A stretch of 64,000 nt of DNA from an uncultured Kordiimonas sp. GTDB lineage: Bacteria; Pseudomonadota; Alphaproteobacteria; Sphingomonadales; Kordiimonadaceae. The position numbers and the translations under genes were made by a program. Below the pieces are notes generated by a model. That model was not told the DNA's origin, made no database searches, and was given only the letters and a program-made list of their open reading frames with translations. Each line of letters opens with the position of its first letter. Positions within the stretch are counted from its first letter, which is position 1. Where the stretch lies: positions 806,001-870,000 of the forward strand of contig CANMRM010000001.1 in the NCBI GenBank assembly GCA_947500295.1, read 5' to 3'. Of this stretch, positions 36,445 through 44,888 are shown in pieces.

Positions 36445-37011
36445 CTAGACCCGTTTCGAAATCCAGATCGCTGCACGGCAGCCAGCTTTGATGGCGCCTG
36501 AAAGCACAGGATATCCTACGGCTTCTTCAGCGCCGTGTTCTTCCGCAATCTTCTTGTGCTCGACTTCTTCTGCCTGAAACTTTTCGATTACGTCTTCAAG
36601 CTCCGGATCCTTGCCCTTGAGCTTAATTCGCTGGCTTTCATAATGCTCGTCGATCACTTCCTCGACCGCCTGCGTGCAGGCCATCGCCGCTTTTTCGCCC
36701 ATCAGGGCTGTTGTGGCGCCCAGCGCAAAGCCGGCGATATCCCACAGAGGGGCCATGATTGTCGGGCGCACATTGCGTTCGTTGATGATTTTGTTGAAGC
36801 GGTCCAGATGCACTTTTTCCTGCTCATGCATGTGGCGCAAAAGGCCAGCTTTAGGATGGTCGTCCCCGAGGATGGCGCGTTGGCCCGCATATATCCGGAC
36901 AGCCCCGAACTCACCCGCATGGTCCACGCGCACCATTCGTTCGGTTTCCTCAGCGAGCGTCCGGTCGCCGGGCAAAGGCCGTGTTTCGGTTTGCGGGTCT
37001 TGATCGGCCAT
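36445..37011 (-). CDS. coq7: COQ7-type demethoxyubiquinone hydroxylase
   Basis: The diiron carboxylate motifs are present: an early glutamate in RVDHAGEFGAVRIYAGQ, then HEQEKVHLDRF, and later VEEVIDEHY and EEVEHKKIAEEHG. It adds the C6 hydroxyl in ubiquinone synthesis at the membrane. At 188 residues it is full length. Together with DsbB and YqaA it forms a conserved alphaproteobacterial neighbourhood. Confidence 0.9.
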   Translation of the reverse strand: MADQDPQTETRPLPGDRTLAEETERMVRVDHAGEFGAVRIYAGQRAILGDDHPKAGLLRHMHEQEKVHLDRFNKIINERNVRPTIMAPLWDIAGFALGATTALMGEKAAMACTQAVEEVIDEHYESQRIKLKGKDPELEDVIEKFQAEEVEHKKIAEEHGAEEAVGYPVLSGAIKAGCRAAIWISKRV

Positions 37012-37031
37012 GAGCTTGCTCGTCCTTCCTG

Positions 37032-37520
37032 TCAGCGCGTTTTTTGCGCTTTACGCACGCAGAAAACCGTCAGCGCTGTTGCCAGAATGAAATTATAGCC
37101 TGCCATCGAGATGCCGAACAAGGACCATGCTATTTCGTCGCACCGGATCAGAGGCGCGTTCATGATCGCATCCAGCGCATCATTGACCGTGTCGGTAATG
37201 CCAACAGCGCTTGAGCAGGTGGAAATGCCTTCCCACCAGCGCTGCTCGACACCGACATGGAACATGGCAAGGCCTGCATCGGTGGCAAACGTAAGAGCCA
37301 GCGCAAGCAGCACCAGTTTTTGTGGCAGTTTTGGCAGCGCGAGCGCCAGCAACGCAATAGCCATCGCGACCATGTAGGGATAGCGTTGCCACCAGCACAT
37401 GTCACAGGGATGGTAGCCCGCAAACTGGAAACCAAAGGCCGTGCCCAGAATAAGGGCGGCGGCCACACCGGCAAACAGCACGGGGTTCCGGTTTGGAAGG
37501 CTCAGGATGGAATTGCTCAT
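37032..37520 (-). CDS. dsbB: Disulfide bond formation protein B
   Basis: Four membrane helices carry the DsbB active-site pairs: CDMC at residues 39-42 in PCDMCWWQRYPYM and a second pair near CSSAVG (about 101) and RCDE (about 126). DsbB reoxidises DsbA and hands electrons to quinone. The gene ends 21 bases before coq7 and both are on the minus strand. Confidence 0.9.
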   Translation of the reverse strand: MSNSILSLPNRNPVLFAGVAAALILGTAFGFQFAGYHPCDMCWWQRYPYMVAMAIALLALALPKLPQKLVLLALALTFATDAGLAMFHVGVEQRWWEGISTCSSAVGITDTVNDALDAIMNAPLIRCDEIAWSLFGISMAGYNFILATALTVFCVRKAQKTR

Positions 37521-37532
37521 AACGTCTCTGCC

Positions 37533-38111
37533 TTAGATGTATTTTATGACCACAAAGCCTGCGATGCCAAGCACCATCATTGCGCTGGTAACCAGCCCCA
37601 GCCGCTCTTCAATAAAGGCCCGGATTGGCTCGCCGAATTTCCACAAGAGCCCCGCGACCAGGTAAAAACGCGCACCGCGTGCCGGGATGGAGGATAGCAC
37701 AAACAGCAGGGGGTTCATGGCCACCACGCCGCTTGCGATGGTGACAACCTTGAAGGGGATCGGCGTGAAACCGGCAACCAGCACGATCAGGATGCCCCAT
37801 TCATCATAATAGCCTTGAAAGTTCGCGAATTGGCTTTCGTAGCCATAAAACTCGACAATAGGCTGGCCGATGGTTTCGAACAAAGCGGCGCCAATCACAT
37901 ACCCGGCAATACCCCCAAGCACGGAAAAGATGAGTGTGATGGTAGCAAGCCGCCATGCCTTGAGCCGGTTGGCGAGCACCATCGGGATCAGCATCAAGTC
38001 AATCGGGATCGGGAAAAAGCTTGATTCGGCGAAGGATATGCCCGCCAGCCATTTTTCGCTCGACGGGCGCTGCGCCTTGTCGATCATCCAATCGTAAAGG
38101 GGTCTGATCAA
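37533..38111 (-). CDS. YqaA/DedA-family membrane protein
   Basis: The SNARE-associated (DedA/YqaA) family is shown by AESSFFPIPIDLMLIPMVL and FTPIPFKVVTIASG followed by membrane helices. The start is TTG at 38111 (protein MIRPLYDWMIDK), chosen because GGAGG lies six bases upstream; the longer frame to 38270 has no support. DedA proteins take part in membrane transport of lipids or in proton-motive-force homeostasis. It ends 13 bases before dsbB. Confidence 0.8.
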   Translation of the reverse strand: MIRPLYDWMIDKAQRPSSEKWLAGISFAESSFFPIPIDLMLIPMVLANRLKAWRLATITLIFSVLGGIAGYVIGAALFETIGQPIVEFYGYESQFANFQGYYDEWGILIVLVAGFTPIPFKVVTIASGVVAMNPLLFVLSSIPARGARFYLVAGLLWKFGEPIRAFIEERLGLVTSAMMVLGIAGFVVIKYI

Positions 38112-38288
38112 CCGTTGCCTCCAACTTGCCTCGCACCCGCCATGGGCTGATCCATAGCAACGAGGCACTGAAAAGACAATCAATCGATTGCATGCTCGCG
38201 GGAATGTTAAGCGAGAGCCATTTGTGCGCTTGACGCCGGGGGATTGCTGGCTATGATGCGCATCGCTCAATTGAGCCCACCCTCACAG

Positions 38289-38375
38289 GCCCCTGTGGCG
38301 GAACTGGTAGACGCGCGGGATTCAAAATCCCGTTCCCTTTTGGGAGTGTCGGTTCGATTCCGACCGGGGGCACCA
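38289..38375 (+). tRNA. tRNA-Leu (anticodon CAA)
   Basis: The sequence GCCCCTGTGGCGGAACTGG begins a standard leucine tRNA with a long variable arm. The acceptor pairs with CGGGGGC and the 3' CCA is encoded (38373-38375). The anticodon loop TTCAAAA gives anticodon CAA, decoding UUG. Its 3' half is repeated at 43941-43997, so it is the attachment gene of the island that follows. Confidence 0.92.
38319..38375 (+). repeat. Attachment site within tRNA-Leu (left copy of direct repeat)
   Basis: The last 57 bases of the tRNA, from the anticodon stem to the CCA end, are repeated downstream with one mismatch (G at 38357-ish, in the T loop, becomes T). Restoring the tRNA end is the usual outcome when an element integrates in a tRNA gene. 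Confidence 0.85.
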
Positions 38376-38483
38376 TCTACTGACAATTATGGCCGCGCTG
38401 GCCTGCCCAGCGGTTAGTCCAGATGAGCCGGTATGATTGCGCCGCGTTCGATTATGCCAGGCCGTATGTGCTGTTGCCACTCA

Positions 38484-39491
38484 TCACCCGCCATCGTTAC
38501 CAACGCCGGGGTCAATGATAACGCGTGTGGAGAAGCGATCTTCTTCCTCGTTCTGATATTTGGCATCTACGATCAGTTCAAATGCGTAGTTTCGCCTTTC
38601 TGGGGCATTTCTCACGTGATTAACAATCGTTACAGCCTTCCTGCCATCGTCATCAATTGTGACCATATTCAGATGATTGAAGGTGTCGTTGTATTTTTCC
38701 GACGGTTCCCCACCAAGCGGATTTTTCGGCGGTTCTTTTTCGGACACGAACCGGAACCCTTTTTCAGCAAAGTCCCAGTGGTTTGAGTCAAAGTAAAAAA
38801 TCACGCGAGAGGGCTTCGTAAATTCCAGGTCGAACTGGCTTGGCAGCTGCTCGGGAATTGGGGCAAACCTTAGCGTGATAATCGACTCGACTAGCCACAC
38901 AAGAAAGCTCCAGGCTTGCATGATCGACGACCTGATCAACCAAAACAGCCAGAAATTCTTTAGCCTCAACCAAAACAGCGCTCGTTTGGCGTCTGGCAGA
39001 CAGATGTTTATTTCCCGATAGTCTTTTTTGTCTGATGTAATTGTATCAACGAGTAATTGCCCGAAAGGCAAGAGCCGAGCATAGACAAAACATAACTGTT
39101 CGATCTTAGCACTCAACATATGCGTGCCCGCAATATCAATGTTGCCATCAATATTTCCTTTGAAGTCGCCCGTGATTGAACCAACGATTTTACAGGCATT
39201 TGGGTCTTTTGTGTTCGCTTCAATTGCGCCGGTGACGTTGCCTGCTGCATCAACATGTACGTCGACCTTTCCGGTGATGGGGCAGCTTGTGTCGTTGCCG
39301 TGTGCGTCTTTCCCGATGACAGTTCCTTTGACCTCCCCCTCGGCAGCACCCAACAGGGCGCATGTTTCCCTGTCTATTTCACTGGTGACTTTGCCGGTGA
39401 CTTTGCCGTTATTGTCGATCTCTCCAATGATATCGCCCTTGATCTCACAGCCACTTTCTTCATTGCCGTCGGTCTGGTCTGCATCTCCCAT
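38484..39491 (-). CDS. Partner protein of the island TIR gene: glycine-rich strand repeats, hydrophobic helix, unknown C-terminal domain
   Basis: The N-terminal part (residues 14-125) is built of short repeats such as CEIKGDIIGEIDNNGKVTG, VKGTVIGKDAHGN and GDFKGNIDGNIDIAG, which look like a beta-solenoid. A hydrophobic segment near FWLFWLIRSSIMQAWSFLVW suggests a membrane anchor. The C-terminal domain ends STRVIIDPGVGNDGG. I do not recognise the family. ATG at 39491 has AGGAGG six bases upstream and starts 18 bases after the TIR stop, so the two are one operon. Confidence 0.6.
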   Translation of the reverse strand: MGDADQTDGNEESGCEIKGDIIGEIDNNGKVTGKVTSEIDRETCALLGAAEGEVKGTVIGKDAHGNDTSCPITGKVDVHVDAAGNVTGAIEANTKDPNACKIVGSITGDFKGNIDGNIDIAGTHMLSAKIEQLCFVYARLLPFGQLLVDTITSDKKDYREINICLPDAKRALFWLRLKNFWLFWLIRSSIMQAWSFLVWLVESIITLRFAPIPEQLPSQFDLEFTKPSRVIFYFDSNHWDFAEKGFRFVSEKEPPKNPLGGEPSEKYNDTFNHLNMVTIDDDGRKAVTIVNHVRNAPERRNYAFELIVDAKYQNEEEDRFSTRVIIDPGVGNDGG

Positions 39492-39508
39492 TGTTGCCTC
39501 CTAGGTGT

Positions 39509-41977
39509 TTATAAAAAGGGAAACTCGTCTACAAAATTCTGTTGCAGGAATTGCACGAAATTTGGTCGCCTATAGCCGCGATCAACCAAGATTTCTGCGG
39601 TTTCGAAAGCCATTTGAAGCTGGCCGCTTGCATATTGTGCTTTTAGAGACAAGAAGACCGTCTCGGGTCGCGTGTTATTGTTGAGCGGAGCCAGAAGCGA
39701 AACTACGCGCGTGCTATGTGCGTTCGAGTGGCTTTCTGCTAAGTCCTCGCCGAGCACAGATGAGGCTTGCCCTGACAATAACATTTGAGCCGCTGAATAG
39801 CGGGTTATCCCGGAAGACTGTTCTCTGTCCGCAAGCTCTTGGGCCAATTTCGCCAAAGACACGCGCGCGTCCTCCTTGTCTTTCTCCTGCAACGCCAATT
39901 TTGCAGCAAGCACGAGCGGCCTAAGCGTCAATAGTTCGGCGTATCGGTTTCCCAGCAAGATCCGTTCTTCAAGAGCTTGGTCTTCACTAATTTGCCTAAC
40001 GAGAGCATCTCTCGGTGTGCTTAACGACAGGCGGGGAGCAATCGACGGCTGCTTACGCAGTTCTCTCACAAGATCGGTTCTTGATCGCAATTTTGCTAGC
40101 AGCGATGACTTGGTATTTTCAACCTGGCGAAGAAGTGCATGGGCCCTCTTGTGCTGGCCGAGATCAAACTGAAACTCTGCTTCCACCAGCGTTAGCAGCG
40201 CGCTCTGCTTCAGTAACTCAGCGCTTTCGCTGTCTCGCTCGAGAAGTACTCGGGATATTTCCCGAGCTTGCGACAGAGTGGACTTTGCTTCCTCTAAGTG
40301 CCCGGTGTCAAAAAGAAGCCTAGACAAAGCGAGCAATGCTTCGCCTTCGCGTGCCTTGATATAATAGTCTATCTTTTCAGAGTCGGGCAGCTCGGGCGCT
40401 TGCAGAGAGGCATGCTCATGCTGAAGGGATTCGTAAATTAACAGCTGTTTTTTTCGTTCAACTATGGCTTGAACAAGCGGTGCGAATTCAAGAAGGGCGT
40501 CCGCTCTCCATGCATAGAGAACGGCGAGTGCAAGTTTGGCGTTCCGGATGGCTACTTCAGCGTCATTGATCCTGCAGTTGGGCCCCACGCCACTGCGGTC
40601 TGGACACTTTTCTTCGAAATTGGCTTGTTGCTGTTCATATAGTTTGATTGAATTTTCGAAATGAAAGGGTGCGTTATCAAATTGTTGCCATGCAAGCTTA
40701 GGCTTCTGGAGCGCGCGCAAATATTGTGTGCCAACATTCTGGTACCCCCATCCTGCTTCCAATTGCCATGCAGGATTTTCAGGGTCCAATTCAACCAGTC
40801 GAAGACTCCAGCTTTTGTATTCTTCAAACTTTGCCAATGCGATGCTTTTGGAGCCGCGGCGGCGATTCAGTTCACCAATCCAAAATTCGCTTTGTGAAAA
40901 ATCAAATATGTCTTGCTCGTTTTCACAGGCATCAACGAGAGCCGCACTGCGGATTTCAGCATCCGGGGCGAGCTCTGGGTCGATCGCGCGTTGGCCGCAG
41001 CTCTTATTCAAGCGAACGACGTTTCGCTGCCAGATGCGATTAAGCCAAATTCGAGCATCTCCATATTCTCCGCGATCCAGCGCAGTACTAATCCAATTGT
41101 GGAACATCTGAGACAGTCGCTTTTCTTCACCTTGCGAGGCAAGGCCTTGAGGCTCAAAGAATGGCGTGGACTTATAGTAGTCGGCTGCATTTTTTGCGAT
41201 CGCATAGGCTGCATCTGAACGCCCCATTGACCTAAAAATGCCCCAAAGATCAGTCATCATAAAATCGATCTGCCTCTCTGCTTCGCCGCGGTGGTGCTCT
41301 GCTTCCTGCCGGGCAGTGACGGCTTCGTATGTCAGCAAGCTCATGCCTAACATTGCGAGTATGCTGGCCGCTGTGACCGTCGTCACATGGCGCATTTTTC
41401 GCTGCAGGTCGCGCTCAATCAGGGCATCGAGGCCAATGCCCAACAGTCCGGCAACAAGCTTGAGTTTGCCGCGCCGCGGGCCGTCTCCGGTCGCGCGAAA
41501 GTCGGCCGCAAGCGGCTCCGCAGGCGTCTTCAAAAGCGCACCGTCTTTGCCGAGTTTAAAGCGCAGGGCCGGCGGAAAACACTCGTTCTCCGGTGCTCCT
41601 TTTTCGGAAGCGAAAGGATCGCCTGCAAGAATTACTGACAGGATGCGTCGCTCGCCGGTCAGTTTTTTGAATTCGATGATCTCACGGTTTACCCACTGCG
41701 ATGCCGCGGCTGCGGGAGAGCAGAGTACAATCATAAACTCCGATTGTGTGAGGGCTTTTTTCACTTCGGCCGTTAGATCTTCTGCTGCGGGCAGCTCATC
41801 ACGATCACGAAACAAAAGTCCTGCCCGGCTTTGAATGGGTGCCCCGTCTGTGTTGGGCGTGCCCACCAGGCGTTTTGGTACCCGGTATTTTTCGAGGTCT
41901 TTCAAGAGGCGGTCGGCGGAGATCTTGTCCGCGTGGCTATAGCTGATAAAGGCTTTGTATCGATACGCGTCTGGCAT
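39509..41977 (-). CDS. TIR-domain transmembrane protein with helical repeats (island copy)
   Basis: The N-terminal TIR domain (about residues 5-110) starts KAFISYSHADK and has FRDRDELPAAEDL and SQWVNREIIEFKKLTGERR; E99 with W95 fits the catalytic glutamate of NAD-hydrolysing TIR domains. A single hydrophobic helix lies near residues 198-217 (VTTVTAASILAMLGMSLLTY). The rest to residue 822 is alpha-helical and rich in TPR-like units, probably a sensor. ATG at 41977 follows AGGGGGACAGGGC. A paralogue sits at 47304-48932 with a nearly identical N-terminal part. Likely role: NADase or signalling protein, inferred. Confidence 0.8.
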   Translation of the reverse strand: MPDAYRYKAFISYSHADKISADRLLKDLEKYRVPKRLVGTPNTDGAPIQSRAGLLFRDRDELPAAEDLTAEVKKALTQSEFMIVLCSPAAAASQWVNREIIEFKKLTGERRILSVILAGDPFASEKGAPENECFPPALRFKLGKDGALLKTPAEPLAADFRATGDGPRRGKLKLVAGLLGIGLDALIERDLQRKMRHVTTVTAASILAMLGMSLLTYEAVTARQEAEHHRGEAERQIDFMMTDLWGIFRSMGRSDAAYAIAKNAADYYKSTPFFEPQGLASQGEEKRLSQMFHNWISTALDRGEYGDARIWLNRIWQRNVVRLNKSCGQRAIDPELAPDAEIRSAALVDACENEQDIFDFSQSEFWIGELNRRRGSKSIALAKFEEYKSWSLRLVELDPENPAWQLEAGWGYQNVGTQYLRALQKPKLAWQQFDNAPFHFENSIKLYEQQQANFEEKCPDRSGVGPNCRINDAEVAIRNAKLALAVLYAWRADALLEFAPLVQAIVERKKQLLIYESLQHEHASLQAPELPDSEKIDYYIKAREGEALLALSRLLFDTGHLEEAKSTLSQAREISRVLLERDSESAELLKQSALLTLVEAEFQFDLGQHKRAHALLRQVENTKSSLLAKLRSRTDLVRELRKQPSIAPRLSLSTPRDALVRQISEDQALEERILLGNRYAELLTLRPLVLAAKLALQEKDKEDARVSLAKLAQELADREQSSGITRYSAAQMLLSGQASSVLGEDLAESHSNAHSTRVVSLLAPLNNNTRPETVFLSLKAQYASGQLQMAFETAEILVDRGYRRPNFVQFLQQNFVDEFPFL

Positions 41978-42174
41978 GCCCTGTCCCCCTGATAAGCACA
42001 ACCAGAAGACATAATCACTCAATCATTGAATGCATGGCAAGTGACAAAAACGTGTCTAAGACAACTATCTGGTGAATTTGATCAAAGTCTACCGTTGTGA
42101 TGACGGTCACAGCCTTCACGCTGAAGCTTAGGTATCACGGGTTGAATTTCAATTTCTAACGGCAGGAGGCAAAG

Positions 42175-43365
42175 ATGGATATCGCCAGGAAAGTTGCAAC
42201 AACTCTGATTATGGGAAGTGCGGTCAGCGCCTGTGGTAAGACCTACAAAATAAACCCGCAATCCGCGATGGATATCACTTATGTGAGTGAATTATATGGT
42301 TTTAACACCGACGGCACAGCATATACGGATCCAAAACTTGTCAATGCCGTCAGCAGCTTCAGAGCGCGGGCCTTAGCGGCCTCTGCAGAGGGCGCGAGCG
42401 CAACCGATGTTAAACTGTATCTGGAGGCAGGTATCAGTGTAGGGGATCATTTTTGCGGCATGTTTTTCGATAAAAATCGGGAACGAAAACAAAAAAGAGA
42501 CGCGCTGCGCGGTGGCATTACGATCGCCGGCGGTCTTTCTTCCGCCATTCTTGGTTTGGCCAATGTCTCCAACGACGTGGTTGCGGGCTCTGGCCTGGGG
42601 TTCTCTGGAGTCAACGCCTTTCTGGAAAATCAGGACATCCATTTTTTGATTTCACCGGAAATCGAAAAAGTAGAGGCGTTGGTAAATGACGCAAAAACAC
42701 AGAAATACGCGGCTATCGTCACCGACAATCCGCCGGCGAATTTCTATATGGCGGACCGCTATTTGCGCCAATACATTGACATCTGCGATTTCAACACGAT
42801 CAAAAGATTGGTTGGAGCAGCTGTCGAGACCGCAAAGCCCACGCTCGATTTTGACACCGACGCAATCGATCAGGTTGCCCTGCAGGCGGCTAACGTCCAG
42901 GTTGATCGGCTTTCTGATCAATTACTCGAGAGTGCCACCTCACTTTCGGGGGACGATCTTGTTTATCTCTATACTTATTATTTTGGTGCACGCAGTGATG
43001 GTGTTGCGGAAGCATTGGAAGCGGTGTTAAGCGCCAAAATCAACAAAGGGGGTCAGCCGTGGGAAACAATTTTACAAAACAATGCGCGAGACGCAAAGCA
43101 AGTTCTCAGAAGCGTGGAAGCAATCTTCAATCTTGAGGCACGGTCCAAAGAATGGATTGCAAGCATCGCGCAATTGATTACAGAGGCCGAAGATAAGGAC
43201 CAAGCCGCAGAAGCGGACGATGCTGAGGCGCCATTAGGTATAATGGCCTTGCCATCCAATAAAGATGCGCTTATCGCCCGGCTGCAGAGCGGTACTGATA
43301 TTCCCAGCGTGCCCGTCCAGAAAAAGAAAAAAACGACTGGTGAGGTAGTGCGGATCAAGCGCTAA
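42175..43365 (+). CDS. Lipoprotein of unknown function in the island
   Basis: MDIARKVATTLIMGSAVSAC is a signal peptide with lipobox cysteine C20. A hydrophobic segment (GITIAGGLSSAILGLANV) lies near residues 122-145. The C-terminus is charged and ends in basic residues (VQKKKKTTGEVVRIKR). It is divergent from the TIR gene; the 197 bases between them hold both promoters. A role in membrane-level immunity or as a regulatory partner of the TIR protein is only speculation. AGGAGG lies about six bases before ATG 42175. Confidence 0.6.
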   Translation: MDIARKVATTLIMGSAVSACGKTYKINPQSAMDITYVSELYGFNTDGTAYTDPKLVNAVSSFRARALAASAEGASATDVKLYLEAGISVGDHFCGMFFDKNRERKQKRDALRGGITIAGGLSSAILGLANVSNDVVAGSGLGFSGVNAFLENQDIHFLISPEIEKVEALVNDAKTQKYAAIVTDNPPANFYMADRYLRQYIDICDFNTIKRLVGAAVETAKPTLDFDTDAIDQVALQAANVQVDRLSDQLLESATSLSGDDLVYLYTYYFGARSDGVAEALEAVLSAKINKGGQPWETILQNNARDAKQVLRSVEAIFNLEARSKEWIASIAQLITEAEDKDQAAEADDAEAPLGIMALPSNKDALIARLQSGTDIPSVPVQKKKKTTGEVVRIKR

Positions 43366-43382
43366 TCGCCTGAACGCGGAAC

Positions 43383-43413
43383 AAGAGCAGGCTCGCGGCC
43401 TGCTCTTTTTTTC
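43383..43413 (+). terminator. Rho-independent terminator after the island lipoprotein gene
   Basis: AAGAGCAGGC pairs with GCCTGCTCTT over a five-base loop and runs into a T-tract (TTTTTTCTTT). It lies 18 bases past the lipoprotein stop, in the right position for an intrinsic terminator on the + strand. Confidence 0.85.
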
Positions 43414-44231
43414 TTTGGGCATGGCCGTTGAAAAAAACGCCATTCAAGATTACGTGCTTATTTTGGCGTTAGGAATGTCGCGGCGCAGCGCAAAGCTAAC
43501 TTCAAAGTCTCGGTCCATTCGCAGTTTCAGGCCTTCTATTCGTCCCATTTGTCCGACGTTGGGTTGATACTCGATTGTCCTTCTTGCTGGTATGAGAGAT
43601 TACAGAAAGCCCTACTGCTGGTGGATCGTTCCTGAAGCTCTTCGAGTATATATAGGGCAACTCAATCGTACCAAATCACCGTCAGAGGCGGAGAGTTGAC
43701 AATTGATTGCCTGCTTGAAGTCTTAGAGTGGTTAAACTGTGAACTTAGGGCGCTCAAACGGCGGCATCGCCTGAAGGGGGCATTGTTCACTTCTTAGCAC
43801 GAGGTTCTTGCCCGATAATTAAATTTAGGTAGACAAATGCCGATGGTTTCGCAAACTAGTATTGCTGACCGACCGAAAACCAGAAATCGTCATAAACTTT
43901 CTCACACACTTCGGGATTAATTCTTATTTATATAATGTAAGATTCAAAATCCCGTTCCCTTTTGGGAGTGTCGGTTCTATTCCGACCGGGGGCACCAATT
44001 ATTTCTTCCGTCCTTATATACTTATTGTTGTCGGCCCTTAGAAGGCTGTGGCACCGCCTTGCCACTTCAGCTGTATGTGTCCCTGACCATAAGCTTTAAA
44101 TTGAGCTTTTAAGGTTGCCTTCGGCGTTCTGCCTGAAGTTGCGCTTGATCAAAAAGGTATTTTACTTCATCGTTTTACTGCATGGGTCTAATATCCAACG
44201 GGCTTGGCGATGGTTGCAATCGAGGACTCCA
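43414..44231. other. Gene-free stretch with the right island end
   Basis: No convincing gene lies here. The first 520 bases up to the att copy are probably degenerate island DNA; I could not read an integrase remnant from it. After 43997 the flank leads to the Crp/Fnr gene. A frame from 44115 extends the Crp/Fnr gene upstream but lacks a ribosome site. Confidence 0.5.
43941..43997 (+). repeat. Right island attachment site: partial tRNA-Leu copy
   Basis: This 57-base stretch repeats the 3' half of tRNA-Leu (anticodon stem to CCA) with one mismatch and lacks the 5' half of the tRNA, so it is not a functional tRNA. It marks the right end of the element inserted at 38319-38375. Confidence 0.85.
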
Positions 44232-44888
44232 ATGCTTGATGACTTTTCGGTGTTTTTTGGCGACGATCAACAGCTGCTTGACGACTTGTCCGCTGAAAGC
44301 GTGAGAAAATCCTTCCGAAAAGGGGAGCTGATTGTCGGTGAAGGCGATGCTGACAACAGTGTTTTTTACATCCTGGATGGTGAGGCAAGTGCGCTGCGTT
44401 ATTCCGTCAATGGCGCCGAAGTTTTTATCGACACATTTGGCTCCGGTGACCTGGTCGGGGAGATGGCCGTGCTCACCCATGGCCCTCGAACGGCAGACAT
44501 TTATGCGCTTTCCGATCTGCAAGTGGCTGTGTTTTCTGCCGCTGCGTTTATCAGCCTGATGGAACGCCATGGTGGGATGGGCCTGCAGGTCAGCCGTATG
44601 CTTGCCCGTCGGGTTCTTGCCACCACGCGGCGCATGTTTGAACAGACAACCCTTTCATCCAAAGGGCGAGTATGTGCCGAACTGTTGCGAATGGCGGTAC
44701 CGGGAAGCGGCAGCGAGCAGCATATTTCGGGCATGCCTTCAATCAGTGACATGGCGAAGAAGCTGAATATTGCCCGCGAAACGGTGTCGCGCACCGTCAG
44801 TGAGCTTAAGGCGAGCGACATAATCCGCTCGCAGGGAAGCGATCTGGTTATTCCAGCGCCTTACCTTCTGCTTCAGCGCCTGAACTGA
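44232..44888 (+). CDS. Crp/Fnr-family regulator
   Basis: The cyclic-nucleotide-binding-like sensor is visible in GELIVGEGDADNSVFYILDGEA and FGSGDLVGEMAVLTHGPRTADIYA, with no FNR-type N-terminal cysteines. The C-terminal helix-turn-helix reads PSISDMAKKLNIARETVSRTVSEL. ATG at 44232 follows a GAGG-like site; the in-frame codons from 44115 look like leader. Its 3' end overlaps the cyclase gene by 41 bases on the opposite strand. It may bind the cyclase product, which is inference. Confidence 0.85.
   Translation: MLDDFSVFFGDDQQLLDDLSAESVRKSFRKGELIVGEGDADNSVFYILDGEASALRYSVNGAEVFIDTFGSGDLVGEMAVLTHGPRTADIYALSDLQVAVFSAAAFISLMERHGGMGLQVSRMLARRVLATTRRMFEQTTLSSKGRVCAELLRMAVPGSGSEQHISGMPSISDMAKKLNIARETVSRTVSELKASDIIRSQGSDLVIPAPYLLLQRLN

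Larger units (their letters stand above)
38319..43997. mobile_element. tRNA-Leu-associated genomic island
   Basis: The 5.6 kb between the tRNA-Leu gene and the 57-base repeat of its 3' end (43941-43997) has island-like content: a partner-protein gene, a TIR gene and a lipoprotein gene, none belonging to core metabolism. Base composition is lower in GC than the flanks. No integrase gene lies between the repeats, so the element is non-autonomous or has lost it. I infer insertion and cargo function from the repeat and the genes. Confidence 0.75.

Noticed and set aside
36439-36453. CGGGTC-CTA-GACCCG hairpin at the coq7 end
   Set aside because: The stem overlaps the coq7 stop and no run of Ts follows on either strand.
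43696-43797. Short frame (33 codons) in the island's right margin
   Set aside because: Has a possible ribosome site but is too short and unlike any family I know; not reported as a gene.
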